Part shown: one piece after another, positions 25,424 through 35,577 of the stretch
Layout of the letters: each line of letters starts with the position of its first letter
Numbering within the stretch: the stretch's first letter is position 1
NCBI RefSeq assembly: GCF_039982735.1
Contig: NZ_JBDWXV010000010.1
Coordinates: 124,001-188,000, forward strand
DNA from: Saccharospirillum sp039982735
GTDB taxonomy: Bacteria; Pseudomonadota; Gammaproteobacteria; Pseudomonadales; Natronospirillaceae
DNA length: 64,000 nucleotides
Reading direction: 5' to 3'
The notes under the pieces: model-generated
Told to the model about the DNA's origin: nothing
What the model saw: only the letters and a program-made list of their open reading frames with translations
Database searches by the model: none
Program-made: the position numbers and the translations under genes

Positions 25424-28400
25424 CTATTGCGCTTCCAGCGTCAGCATTAGCCGGCTGGGGTTGGTGGCATTGAACCTGAACCGGTAGTCGCCGGCCACCG
25501 GGATAGTCGCGGCGATGTTAAGGCCACCGAAGCCATCATCTACCCCGCTCAGTGGCAGCCCGCCGTTTGGTACGATATCAGCAAACTGCACCTGCAAACT
25601 CCAGTCGTCATTGACCAGTTTGAACAGGGCTTCGCCTGCGGGCAGTGTGAGCGTTTCACTGTATTGAACCCCATCTTGCAGCACCGGCACACTGTTGCTC
25701 CAGCCATTGAAATTACCGCGCAGATACATCGGCTGGCCAAAGCGGTCGCCATAGGTGAATTCTGTGTTGGCCGAGAGGCTGAGCATGGGCGCACTGGCAT
25801 TGGCCGATGCATCCAGCAACAAGTCGTAATAGCCAGTGCTGAGGCCAGCATCCAGCCTGTTGTTGTTGCCTACGGCATCGCTCAGTGTGACGCTGTTGAT
25901 TGTCGTTAGCACATCACCCGCACCGGCCAGCTTGAACCCCCAGCCTGCGTTGGCAATGGCGAAATCGATGGCACTGGCATCGTCGCCGCTGTAATCAATG
26001 GCGGCAGGATCAATACCGACAGTAGTGTGATACTGGCCACCCCCCAAATAAGTAAACTGATAGGCAGGCACGTTAGCCCAGCCGTTCAATTCCCCTTTCA
26101 AATACAGCGCTCCCTGGGCCTGGTAGGGCGCCACTTCGCTGGATGTTACCGACAACACCGGATTGGCCGGGTCGCTGGCTTCCAGCACAAAGGTGTAGTC
26201 GTTCACCGCCGCCACCGACAGGCCAATATTTCCGTTGCCAGGGTTAGTGATGCCGATTGAGTCATCACTGACGGTTAGATCACCATAGCCAAGGTTAATA
26301 TCCGCCCAGTCGTTGTCGGCGAGTTTAAACTCATAATCGCCTGCCGCCAGATCGTTCAGTATCAGTTCATAGCGGTCATCACCGAGGTGCGCCAGGCGAC
26401 GTCCTTCGTTCCAGTCGGTCAGCGTTCCGCGCAAATACACGGGCTCTGCCAGCACACCGGCATCCATTGCCACTATGGGTATTATTCGATCGAGCTCACC
26501 ATCGGCGTCTTCATCGGCACCAATCACCCAGAAATCGTAGACCGAATCGGCTTCGAAAAAGCTGAGCAAATTGGCCGGGTTCGCACCCCAGCTTAAACCC
26601 GTCTCAGTCACCGGTGCACCGAGATTAATCGCCGCCCAGAGATCATCGGCAAATTTGAATTCACCGTCTCCGCGCAATACGAACGCTTCGGTGTGGTAGG
26701 TGCTGTATTCGGTGTTGTTCATGTCGACCGCACTGCCCTGATCCCAGCCGACAATGCCACCGCGCAGGTTAAGCCCATCGATGCTGTCGTCAGATACTCG
26801 GGCCTGTTCAACCAGTTGATCGACCTGGGTACCGCTCAGGCTCAGTTCTGGCTGAGCGTCTACCGTCAGATGAGCGGTTAAGCCACCCGCACCATCCTCT
26901 TCCGCCACCGCAAAGACGGCACTGCGCGTCAGCGCATACGGCTGGTCCAGTTCTGCTACGCCGGTGGCGTCGTTCAGGGTTGCCCAGGTCAGTGTTTGCC
27001 GGGTATCGGTCGGGCCCCATGACATCGAATAAACACCCCCCTCTGCAACAATGGGTCCCTGAAAACGACCACTGTTGCTGACCGCGTACAAGGCATCCCG
27101 CTGGTTGAGGTTGGAGTAATCGAGCGTCACGGTTTCCGGGTAGCGGCTGTCAACCCGCAGCGTGCGGGTTGCGGTGCCCGTTTCGCCATCGCCATTGCTG
27201 ACGGTCACCTGCACTTTCACATCGGTGCCGTCTGCAACCTCATTCAGGCGGAGATAGGCACGGTAGGGCGCATCGAAATCGTCCGCAATGCGATGCCAGC
27301 TTTGGCCGTCGTCGGTGGAATACTCAAAGCGTGCTTGGTAGTCGGGCAGTGCAATGTCCTCGAGCCCGTCTATGTCAGCCAGCAAGGTGACCCGGCCTGT
27401 GAGCGGTTCATCGGCATTAAAACCCGACAACTCAACCTCGGGGGCGGGAGACACCGGCACGGGTTTGTTGGCCCGGTAAATGGCCATGCCAAAGGGCTCA
27501 AGTTCCAGCTCAACCTGGTCGCCATTGCGCCGTGCAGCCGCCCGCTCCGGGTAAACCCCCAGGTAGGCTTTGGCAACCGCAGGCAGGCTGACCACAACCG
27601 GTTCGGCCGAGGTGTTGAACGCCACCAGATACTCTTCACGTTCATACACACGGGATACGACAAAGGCACCTTTACCCCCGGTTTCGACATAACGCTCGTG
27701 CTGTACACCGCGACGCAACGCCGGGTGGGCACGCAGTACTTCGGCGTATTCAGCGAAGGCCTGGTACAGTGGGTGTTCGGTATCGAAATTGTCATCCCCC
27801 GGTGTCGCCGATGACCCTATGTTGTCGTTCGCCAGGTACTCATCCACCTGGGAGGGAAACATGTTCTGGCGCGATGCCTGGTCGCCACCGGTGCCGGTAA
27901 AGCCCTGCTCATCGCCGTAGTAAATAACCGGTACGCCCCGAAGGAAGTACATCATGGCGTGTGCCAGCTTCATTTTTGCGAGTGTGTCTGGCGTATCCGT
28001 TTCGCCCAGAAAATGGCCGAAGCGACCCATGTCGTGATTACCGGTAAAGGTCATCAGCGTCGACGCATCGCTGTCGGCATCGCTGTATTTATCGTCATCG
28101 CGAAACAGGTTCGCCAGCGTAACCGGTGCGTCGCCGCCAGAGACGCTGGCTGACACGGCCGCCTGAAAACCAAAGTCCAGCACCGATGGCAATTTGCCTT
28201 CCGTGGTGTACATGCTCAGCAAGTCGGTATCGGCGCTGTAGACTTCGCCAAAGAGCGTGAAGTTCTCGATGCCCTCGTTGCGAGCATGCTCGATGATCGC
28301 GGGCGAAAAAGCTTGCCAGAATTCAGTATGAACGTGTTTAACGGTATCGATACGAAAGCCATCGGGTCTGAAATCGGTCACGATATTTTTGAAAATATCC

Positions 28401-29236
28401 GTCATGCCTTCGATGACCGCCGGATCCGATGTAGCCAGATCGTCCAGCCCGACAAAGTCGCCATAGACTGAGTTTTCGCCGGAGAACAGGCTGTCCCCCT
28501 GGTTGTGGTAATACTGAGGGTCATTCAACCAGGCCGGTACCTTGGCGTTAGCTTCAACAGCGGGCACAAAGGGTGTGTAGGTATCGCCGGCGGCCAGGTC
28601 TTCGAGGGATTTGTAATCACACAATGCCTGGCCTTCCGGCAGGCTGCCGTCACTGTTGTGGCACTCCTCGTACTTGATCACATCAGCCGTGTGATTGGTG
28701 ATAATGTCGAAAAATATTTTAATGTCCCGCTCGTGAGCGGCGTCGATCAGTTCTCTCAGTTCTTCGTTCGTTCCCAGGTGCGGATCGATCTGCGTAAAGT
28801 CGAGTGTCCAGTAGCCGTGGTGCGCTGCACTGGCATTCGGCGGTGTGCCCTGTACCGCCTTGTTCTTGAGAATCGGGGTCATCCAAATCGCAGTGACGCC
28901 AAGCCCTTCCAGATAATCGAGCTTGTCGACCAGGCCAACCAGGTCACCGCCGTGGTAAAACGCCTTGTCGGTCGGGTCGAAACCGTGCGTGTATTTGTCG
29001 CCCCCCAGGTCTCCGTAATCGTTCGCCGGGCTGCCATTACTGAACCGGTCTGGCATGACAAAATAAAACACATCGTCACGTATATCGCGCTCCTGGTAAG
29101 GCGCCAGTTCCTGAGGCGGCTTGCAGCCAGTCACCAAAATGGCGGCCGACAAAGCCGTTACAACGGCCAGTTTTTTGAGTGGCAATTTTCTGAGTAATAG
29201 TAGGGGCTTGCCTGAATCGTGCGTCAGCATGGTCAT
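25424..29236 (-). CDS. Large GH13 alpha-amylase-family lipoprotein with C-terminal pullulanase-type modules
   Basis: 1270 residues. A signal peptide ends in the lipobox LVTGC (Cys38), so it is anchored to a membrane. The GH13 catalytic domain runs about 50-560: FFDIITNH, DGFRIDTVKH (nucleophile Asp297), TLFGEVYSA (acid/base Glu331) and FTGNHDMGRF (Asp402). A domain similar to fibronectin/CBM folds follows, then at least three related modules near 890-1270 with YLRGTLTDWN, YLKGELNGWA and YLRGNFNGWS, as found in pullulanase-associated starch-binding regions. It would attack starch, glycogen or similar alpha-glucans outside the cytoplasm. Stands alone, no other sugar genes adjoin. Confidence 0.9.
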   Translation of the reverse strand: MTMLTHDSGKPLLLLRKLPLKKLAVVTALSAAILVTGCKPPQELAPYQERDIRDDVFYFVMPDRFSNGSPANDYGDLGGDKYTHGFDPTDKAFYHGGDLVGLVDKLDYLEGLGVTAIWMTPILKNKAVQGTPPNASAAHHGYWTLDFTQIDPHLGTNEELRELIDAAHERDIKIFFDIITNHTADVIKYEECHNSDGSLPEGQALCDYKSLEDLAAGDTYTPFVPAVEANAKVPAWLNDPQYYHNQGDSLFSGENSVYGDFVGLDDLATSDPAVIEGMTDIFKNIVTDFRPDGFRIDTVKHVHTEFWQAFSPAIIEHARNEGIENFTLFGEVYSADTDLLSMYTTEGKLPSVLDFGFQAAVSASVSGGDAPVTLANLFRDDDKYSDADSDASTLMTFTGNHDMGRFGHFLGETDTPDTLAKMKLAHAMMYFLRGVPVIYYGDEQGFTGTGGDQASRQNMFPSQVDEYLANDNIGSSATPGDDNFDTEHPLYQAFAEYAEVLRAHPALRRGVQHERYVETGGKGAFVVSRVYEREEYLVAFNTSAEPVVVSLPAVAKAYLGVYPERAAARRNGDQVELELEPFGMAIYRANKPVPVSPAPEVELSGFNADEPLTGRVTLLADIDGLEDIALPDYQARFEYSTDDGQSWHRIADDFDAPYRAYLRLNEVADGTDVKVQVTVSNGDGETGTATRTLRVDSRYPETVTLDYSNLNQRDALYAVSNSGRFQGPIVAEGGVYSMSWGPTDTRQTLTWATLNDATGVAELDQPYALTRSAVFAVAEEDGAGGLTAHLTVDAQPELSLSGTQVDQLVEQARVSDDSIDGLNLRGGIVGWDQGSAVDMNNTEYSTYHTEAFVLRGDGEFKFADDLWAAINLGAPVTETGLSWGANPANLLSFFEADSVYDFWVIGADEDADGELDRIIPIVAMDAGVLAEPVYLRGTLTDWNEGRRLAHLGDDRYELILNDLAAGDYEFKLADNDWADINLGYGDLTVSDDSIGITNPGNGNIGLSVAAVNDYTFVLEASDPANPVLSVTSSEVAPYQAQGALYLKGELNGWANVPAYQFTYLGGGQYHTTVGIDPAAIDYSGDDASAIDFAIANAGWGFKLAGAGDVLTTINSVTLSDAVGNNNRLDAGLSTGYYDLLLDASANASAPMLSLSANTEFTYGDRFGQPMYLRGNFNGWSNSVPVLQDGVQYSETLTLPAGEALFKLVNDDWSLQVQFADIVPNGGLPLSGVDDGFGGLNIAATIPVAGDYRFRFNATNPSRLMLTLEAQ

Positions 29237-29271
29237 CCTGTCCCTCGACTTTTTTATTGTTAGACGGTTTC

Positions 29272-29288
29272 ACTGAGCGGCGCTCAGT
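29272..29288. promoter_or_regulatory. 17-bp palindrome upstream of the amylase gene
   Basis: ACTGAGCG-G-CGCTCAGT is a perfect dyad 36 bases before the amylase start codon, well placed for a repressor site. The regulator is unknown. In the remaining 290-base gap I see nothing else that is convincing. Confidence 0.4.
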
Positions 29289-29525
29289 AGAGATGGGAAA
29301 TTACAGCCGGAACAGTCTTCATCATGCAGCTGGTAAAAGGGAGGCTGAAAAAGAGGAGGGATGGGTTTCTTGCACGCCGAACAGGGTTTAAATGTGACCT
29401 GGCTGGCACTTTTTGGCCCGCCTGCAGCGGAGACAATGCCAGATCATCCGCAAACGAATCACCCGCTATTTTCCACCCCGGGGCTAACTGGATCCCGGGC
29501 GCTCCGGTTGGGAGATCGATTCAGC

Positions 29526-30806
29526 TTACCCCAGAAAAGCCACCAGCAGCCCCAGCAATAAAGAAGCTACCATCGGCACGATCACCAGACGCCACAATTG
29601 AGCACTCCCCAGCCATACTGTCAGCCCGGCCTTGACCAGGTTATTGACCGCCGAAGCGATCACGATGCCCAGTACAGCGGTATCGAGCCCAATACCGTTC
29701 GTCGACAGCCGGGTAAGTGACAGGGTTATGGCATCGACATCAGCTATGCCAGAGGCCGCCGATAGCAGGTAAATACCGGCATCACCCACGGTGTTGCTCA
29801 ACCATTCACCCAACAGCAGTATGACGGTGATCAGCACCGCAAAATACAGCGCCGCACTCAGGTCGAGCGGGTTACGATCGAGTACGGGCTTTTCCAGGCT
29901 AACGGTCTGTTCAATGCCCCGCCAGATAAAAACAGCGGGCAAAAACAACGTAAGCGCCATGGCGATAACTGGCACCAGCAGTCGGCCAATCAGCTCCGGG
30001 TTAATCAGGTACGCATACACCAATAGGCGGGGGAACATGGTGCCACAAGCGATCAGCACACCGGCGGCCAACAACCGGCTCGCTTCCGGAGCCTGGCGTG
30101 AGAGCCGGGCAAAATTTAGGGTGAGCGCCGTGGTGGAACTGAGCCCGGCAAACAAACTGGTAAAGAGAATTCCCCGCCGTGCTCCAGCCATTCGCACGGC
30201 AAAATAACCCACAAAGGAAATACTGGCGATCAGCACCACCAACCACCAGATCTCATAGGGGTTAATCGAAGCACCCGGCCCGTAACCCTGGTTGGGCAGT
30301 AGCGGCAACACCACCACTGAAATCAACAGCAGTTTGAGCCCGGCGTCCAGCTCATGCTCTTCCAGTTTGGCAAGCAGCCCGTGAATTTCAGTTTTGTAGT
30401 CCAGAATCAGAGCGGTTACTACGGCACCGGCGGCGGCCAGAAAGACACTGACCGAGAGTGCAATGGCGCCCAGCATAAACGTCAGCAACAAGCCGATCAG
30501 ACCGGTAATGCTGAAGTTGCGTTCATGCTGCAAACGGGCCCGGTAAGCCACCAGCGCGATGGCGGCCACACCCAGAAAAGCGACCGGAAATACCCAGGGC
30601 GTCAGTACATCGGACAGGAGGGCCGAGAAACCACCCAGCAAGCCCACCAGAGCATGGGTGCGAATGCCCGCTATGCGCTCCCCCGCGGCCAGATGCCGGG
30701 CGATCCAACCCCGCTGCAGGCCAATAAGAGCACCAAGCAACAGAGCCGCGAGTAAGCGAAACGCCAGGTCTGTTTCAGACATCGAAGACAGCTTGGTTAA
30801 ATCCAT
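29526..30806 (-). CDS. MgtC/SapB and DUF4010 domain membrane protein
   Basis: 426 residues. The N-terminal AALLLGALIGLQRGWIARH and GIRTHALVGLLGG segments are MgtC/SapB-like; the rest is a DUF4010-type multi-pass region with about ten more helices (ARRGILFTSLFAGLSSTTALTLNFARL, AASGIADVDAITLSLTRL). A member of the family often annotated as MgtC-like membrane protein of unknown transport role. The ATG at 30806 was preferred to a TTG six codons upstream. Neighbours do not indicate a function. Confidence 0.85.
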   Translation of the reverse strand: MDLTKLSSMSETDLAFRLLAALLLGALIGLQRGWIARHLAAGERIAGIRTHALVGLLGGFSALLSDVLTPWVFPVAFLGVAAIALVAYRARLQHERNFSITGLIGLLLTFMLGAIALSVSVFLAAAGAVVTALILDYKTEIHGLLAKLEEHELDAGLKLLLISVVVLPLLPNQGYGPGASINPYEIWWLVVLIASISFVGYFAVRMAGARRGILFTSLFAGLSSTTALTLNFARLSRQAPEASRLLAAGVLIACGTMFPRLLVYAYLINPELIGRLLVPVIAMALTLFLPAVFIWRGIEQTVSLEKPVLDRNPLDLSAALYFAVLITVILLLGEWLSNTVGDAGIYLLSAASGIADVDAITLSLTRLSTNGIGLDTAVLGIVIASAVNNLVKAGLTVWLGSAQLWRLVIVPMVASLLLGLLVAFLG

Positions 30807-30874
30807 GATGTGACTGCTCTGCAACTCGTACGCAGAGTGTAGCCAACGTCAACGGCTAAAACCATCGAGCCCGA

Positions 30875-33800
30875 TCAGGCCAGCTGCTCGTCGGCCACCG
30901 CCAGTTCACGATCCAGCCGATCCTGCTCTTCCTGCTGCGGTTTGCTGAAACGCGCCAGCAGCAAATAAGCGACCGGTGTCAAAAACAACGTTGCCACTGA
31001 GGCCATGCCCAACCCCAGCACAATCAACCAACCCAGCGCTTCGCGCGCTTCAGCACCGGGCCCGGTCGAGAGCACCAGTGGCAAGGCCCCCAGCACGGTA
31101 GACATCATCGTCATCATTACCGGGCGCAACCGAATGATCGCGGCTTCTTCAATGGCCTCACGAACCTCGTACCCCCGGTTGCGCAACTGATTGGCAAATT
31201 CCACCATCAGAATACCGTTTTTGGCCATCACACCGACCAGCAACACCAGGCCAATCTGGCTGTACACATTCAGACTCACGCCCGACAACAGCAAGGCAAA
31301 AATCGCACAGGCCAGTCCGAACGGTACGGTAAAAATCACAATCAACGCACTGACGAAACTTTCGAATTGTGCGGCCAACACCAGAAACACAATCAACAGT
31401 GCAAACCCAAAGGTCAGCAGCATGGCGTTGGACGTTTCATCCAGTGCGGCGGCTTCCGACAAGGGCAATATGCGCATGCCATCCTGCAGCAGGGGTTCGG
31501 CCAGCCGCTCGGCTTGTAGCAAGGCATCACCCAACGCAAAACCGGGCGTCAGGCTTGCCGTAATCGAAACTGACCGCAACTGGGATTCCCGGGCCAGTGA
31601 TGGCGCCACGGCTTGCTCCTGCAAAGAGACAACCGTCGACATCGGCACCATGCGCCCATCCCCGGTGCGCAGGAATATGCTTTGCAGGTCGCTCGGGTCG
31701 CGGACCGGGTGCGTGGTCGACAGCATCTTCACATCAAAGCTGCGGTCTTCAATAAACACCGAGCCCACTTCACGCCCTTCAAGCAAGGCTTGCATGGCCT
31801 CCGCCAACCCATTGATGTTGATGCCAAGGTCCGCTGCACGATCCCGGTCAATCGTCACCGAAAGCTGGGGCTGTGTGGTTTCATAGGAGGAACTGATTCG
31901 GCCAAACCGGGGGTTCTCTTCCAGCGCAGCAATCAGAGCGTCGGCCGTATCGCTCAATCGATCGTAGTTACTGCCGACGACGGCAAAATTCAACCCACGG
32001 CCACCGCCGCGAATACCCAAGCTGTTCGGCTGAATGGCAAAGGCGCGAATGCCGGGTATGGTCGCCATTAAGCCGTTGATTTGCCCGACAATCTCTTGCT
32101 GGCTGCGCTCACGCTGATCTTGTGGCGACAACCCCATCACCATAAAGCCCCGGTTACCGGAACCAATGCCCGCAATTGAAAAGGTATTCTCTATTTCACC
32201 GGAATCCAACAGTGGCTGCACCAGCTCTTCCACCCGGCGCATTTGCTGCGTGGTGAAATCGAGACTCACCCCTTGCGGTGCCGAAACCGACAACAACGCC
32301 ACCGACCGATCTTCGGGCGGTGTGACTTCCTGATCCAGTTGATCCCACAGGCTAATTGCCAGCGCAAACACCAACACCGAGATCGTCAGAATGATCAGTG
32401 GTGCCCGCAGTGAAAAATGCAGAATGGCCACGAACAAACGTTGCAGCGCATCACCCAGCACATCAAACAAGCCCCGCTTTGCTGGCGAACCATCGGGCGA
32501 TTCCGAATGCGCCTTGAGCAGCCTGGACGACAACATGGGGCACAGTGTCAGTGCCACTACCGAACTCAACACCACCGCCATGGCCAGGGTAAAGCCAAAC
32601 TCTCTAAACAGACCGCCCGCCTGCCCTGGCAAAAACGACAACGGAATGAACACGGCTGCCAGAGTTGCTGTGGTGGTGATAACCGCGAAGAACACTTGCT
32701 GAACACCCAACACGGCCGCCGCACGGGAACCCATGCCCTGGTTGCGTTTGCGCACAATGTTTTCCAGCACAACAATGGTGTCGTCCACTACCATACCGGT
32801 GGCCAAAACCAGTGCCAGCAACGTCAGAATATTAATTGAAAAGCCGGCCAGATAAATCGCCGCCAGAGTACCGATCAACGCTACCGGAATGGTGATGGCT
32901 GGAATCAGCGTGGCTCGCCAGTCACGCAAAAAGACAAAGATAATCAGCGTCACAATTGCGACAGCAAACAACAAGGTTTTCACCGCCTCTGAAATGGCGC
33001 CGCCAATGTAAGTCGCATCGTCACTCGATACCCGGATGTTGGCCCCCTCGGGCAAGATGTCCTGAATGTTATCCACCGCCTGTCGAACCGCCGAGGATAT
33101 TTCCAGGGTATTGGATTGCGCCTGCCTAATAATGCCAATGCCCACCCCAGCGGCACCGTTAGCCCGCAAGACACTGTCGCCCGGGTCTTCACCCAGGGTC
33201 ACGGTGGCCACATCGCGAATGCGGATTTCCTCGCGGATGCGCAGGTCCATGAAGTCTTCGGGTTCGCTTATCTGAGCCGAGGTGCGCACTACCAGGCTCT
33301 GGTCGTTACTCGATAACGCCCCGGCCGGTGAATCAAACGACACATTGCTTAACGCCTGGCGCACATCAGCGACGGTTAGGCCAAAACTCGCCAGCCGGTA
33401 CTGGTCGATATCGACCCGGAAAATACGCTCGCGCGCGCCGAACACTTGCAAATCGGCAACACCGGGCACGGCCGCCAGCCGATCAAGCACTTCGTTTTCA
33501 ACCAGCAACGAAAGATCCTGTATCGAAAACGTGGCCGAGGTGACCGACAAACGCATTACTGGCGAGGCATCGGAATCGGCCTTGATGATTTGCGGGTCAT
33601 CGACGTCACCGGGTAACCGGCCCGTGACGCGGCCAATGGCATCGCGAATGTCGGACGTCGCCGAATCGAGGTTCACGTCGCTGCGGAATTCGAGTGTGAT
33701 GCGACTGCGACCAAAACTGGAACTGGACGAAATGGAATCGATCCCCGAGACACGGGAGACGGCACCTTCCAAAATGCTGGTTACCTCCCGGTCTATGGTT

Positions 33801-34000
33801 TCCGGAGCGGCGCCATTGTATGAGGTGCTGATGGTAACGACTGGCGAATCGACAGCGGGCAATTCTCGAATTTCCGCACCAAACAAACCGGCGATGCCCG
33901 ATACGACGATCAGTGCACTGACCACCAGGGCCAGCACCGGCCGGCGAACAAACAGGGCGGTAAAGCCCCCCATGCGAGCCATTCTGGGTTCTGCAGACAT
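30875..34000 (-). CDS. RND-family multidrug efflux permease
   Basis: 1041 residues with the RND plan: one N-terminal helix (RRPVLALVVSALIVVSGIAG), a large periplasmic loop, six helices, a second loop and five helices. The proton-relay region LALVLATGMVVDDTIVVLENI is intact, with the DD pair, and RLRPVMMTMMSTVLGALPLVLSTG is the usual RND signature. Two bases separate it from the upstream adaptor gene. With an outer-membrane channel it would expel hydrophobic compounds; no such channel gene is in the window, so it probably borrows a shared TolC-like protein. Confidence 0.95.
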   Translation of the reverse strand: MSAEPRMARMGGFTALFVRRPVLALVVSALIVVSGIAGLFGAEIRELPAVDSPVVTISTSYNGAAPETIDREVTSILEGAVSRVSGIDSISSSSSFGRSRITLEFRSDVNLDSATSDIRDAIGRVTGRLPGDVDDPQIIKADSDASPVMRLSVTSATFSIQDLSLLVENEVLDRLAAVPGVADLQVFGARERIFRVDIDQYRLASFGLTVADVRQALSNVSFDSPAGALSSNDQSLVVRTSAQISEPEDFMDLRIREEIRIRDVATVTLGEDPGDSVLRANGAAGVGIGIIRQAQSNTLEISSAVRQAVDNIQDILPEGANIRVSSDDATYIGGAISEAVKTLLFAVAIVTLIIFVFLRDWRATLIPAITIPVALIGTLAAIYLAGFSINILTLLALVLATGMVVDDTIVVLENIVRKRNQGMGSRAAAVLGVQQVFFAVITTTATLAAVFIPLSFLPGQAGGLFREFGFTLAMAVVLSSVVALTLCPMLSSRLLKAHSESPDGSPAKRGLFDVLGDALQRLFVAILHFSLRAPLIILTISVLVFALAISLWDQLDQEVTPPEDRSVALLSVSAPQGVSLDFTTQQMRRVEELVQPLLDSGEIENTFSIAGIGSGNRGFMVMGLSPQDQRERSQQEIVGQINGLMATIPGIRAFAIQPNSLGIRGGGRGLNFAVVGSNYDRLSDTADALIAALEENPRFGRISSSYETTQPQLSVTIDRDRAADLGININGLAEAMQALLEGREVGSVFIEDRSFDVKMLSTTHPVRDPSDLQSIFLRTGDGRMVPMSTVVSLQEQAVAPSLARESQLRSVSITASLTPGFALGDALLQAERLAEPLLQDGMRILPLSEAAALDETSNAMLLTFGFALLIVFLVLAAQFESFVSALIVIFTVPFGLACAIFALLLSGVSLNVYSQIGLVLLVGVMAKNGILMVEFANQLRNRGYEVREAIEEAAIIRLRPVMMTMMSTVLGALPLVLSTGPGAEAREALGWLIVLGLGMASVATLFLTPVAYLLLARFSKPQQEEQDRLDRELAVADEQLA

Positions 34001-34002
34001 GA

Positions 34003-35115
34003 TCAGCCTCCGTCCGACTGGCGCACAGTGGCACCCGCCCGAACCGACTGCACACCCTCGGTGACCACGGCATCACCCGGCTGCAACGGCGCATCGACCA
34101 GCACGGCGTCGGAATTGCGCTGAATGATGCGCACGTCCACACGCTCGGCGCTGTCATCGCTGTTGATTCGCCACACGTAAGAGCCTTCAGACCGCCATTG
34201 CACGGCCAGCGGATTCACCGTGGGAAAGGTATCACCCGGGAAGCGCATATCCAGTACGAACGACATCCCGGGCCTGAGTTGATCGGCTTCGTTATCGATC
34301 AGCGCCTGAACCCGGAGTGTGCGGCTATCCGGTTCCAGCCGGCTGTCTATGGCAGTAATTGAGCCTTCCAGCAACGCGCCCGGGTTCGACACCGGCGTCA
34401 CCGTGATGGCACGCCCGACGGTAATGGCCCCGACAAAACGCTCCGGAACGCGAAATTCAACCAAAAGATCGGACCGGTCATCCAACCGGGCCACTTCATT
34501 CTGCGTGCCCACCAGGGTGCCCGGCTCAAGCGAGACGATGCCAAGCACGCCGGCAAAGGGCGCTCGAATCGTGCGCCGGTCCAGTGCAAGTTCAGCTTCT
34601 CTGACCTGCAAGCGAGCGCCTTCCAGGGCCGACTCAGCATCGGACCGTTCAACCTGAGCAATACTGTTGCCCTGCTGCATGCGCGTCAGTCGTTCAACCC
34701 GGTTTTCAGCATCGCGCACGGCAAGCCGGGCACGATCGAGCGCGATGCGTTCGGAGCCGGAATCCATACGCGCGATCACATCACCCGCCGCTACCCGGTC
34801 GCCAGACCCTTTCAGTACCTCAGCGATTCGTCCGCCAACTTCGGGGTTTATGGACACAGAACGCAAGGCCGCCCCGTCGCCAATGGCCGTCAGCTGATCA
34901 TTGATCACCGCCTGGCCCACGGTATCGGTCACCACCAGCGTGGCGCCACCACCAAAACCAAAGCCCGGACGACCGCCGCCGCCACCGCCTTCAGAGGCCT
35001 CTGCCAGGCCCAGTTGCACCCGCACACCCTCTCCTGAAGGGTGCCAGACCAACCAGCCACCACCGGCCAACACGATTAACGCCAGCGTCACCGCACTTTG
35101 CTTCCAGAGGGACAT
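34003..35115 (-). CDS. RND efflux periplasmic adaptor (membrane fusion protein)
   Basis: 370 residues. One N-terminal membrane anchor (VTLALIVLAGGGWLVW), a glycine-rich linker GGGGGGRPGFGFGGGA, a biotinyl-lipoyl-like domain (VSINPEVGGRIAEVLKGSGDRVAAGDVI), an alpha-helical hairpin and the beta-barrel (RAPFAGVLGIVSLEPGTLVG). It links the RND permease to an outer-membrane channel. The start at 35115 has AAGGAG seven bases upstream; in-frame methionines 51 bases earlier lack one. It is upstream of, and translationally close to, the permease gene. Confidence 0.93.
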   Translation of the reverse strand: MSLWKQSAVTLALIVLAGGGWLVWHPSGEGVRVQLGLAEASEGGGGGGRPGFGFGGGATLVVTDTVGQAVINDQLTAIGDGAALRSVSINPEVGGRIAEVLKGSGDRVAAGDVIARMDSGSERIALDRARLAVRDAENRVERLTRMQQGNSIAQVERSDAESALEGARLQVREAELALDRRTIRAPFAGVLGIVSLEPGTLVGTQNEVARLDDRSDLLVEFRVPERFVGAITVGRAITVTPVSNPGALLEGSITAIDSRLEPDSRTLRVQALIDNEADQLRPGMSFVLDMRFPGDTFPTVNPLAVQWRSEGSYVWRINSDDSAERVDVRIIQRNSDAVLVDAPLQPGDAVVTEGVQSVRAGATVRQSDGG

Positions 35116-35262
35116 GCAGATACTCCTTGAATAAACCGAACTCATAATTACGCAGCAGCCCGACAATCAGGCCAACCTGTCCAAACAAAATCACGTTGCA
35201 TTACCTTGCACAGGGAAAGCCGGGCACGATGCAGCATGCGCTGTTCGCGTGGCTTGCGCCAT

Positions 35263-35577
35263 CTACAAACCCGTCAAGCCATACACCACCGCACCCGCCA
35301 GGGTCGCCAGGCCCACGTGACCACTGACCCGCAAGGCCACTAATACAGAAACACCACCAACCAACAGCCGCACGGCAGAACCCAGCGCCTGGTCCGGCTG
35401 CCAGAGCCCGACCAGCGATAACACAATCAGCGCCGCAATGGCGGTCACGCCCAGGGCACTGAGCATCAGCGTCAGCGGCGACGGCCGACGGGATAACCCC
35501 GCACCCGTGACCAATGGCAGAAACCGCATCAAAAACGTGCCTGTACCGGCAAGCAAAATCAGCGCCATGAAACTCAT
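35263..35577 (-). CDS. azlD: AzlD-family branched-chain amino acid exporter subunit
   Basis: 104 residues, four hydrophobic helices, starting MSFMALILLAGTGTFLMRFLPL, the usual AzlD entry with the conserved TFLMRFLP. AzlD is the small partner of AzlC in the branched-chain amino acid export pair. Its start overlaps the azlC stop by 4 bp (ATGA), showing coupled translation. Confidence 0.9.
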   Translation of the reverse strand: MSFMALILLAGTGTFLMRFLPLVTGAGLSRRPSPLTLMLSALGVTAIAALIVLSLVGLWQPDQALGSAVRLLVGGVSVLVALRVSGHVGLATLAGAVVYGLTGL

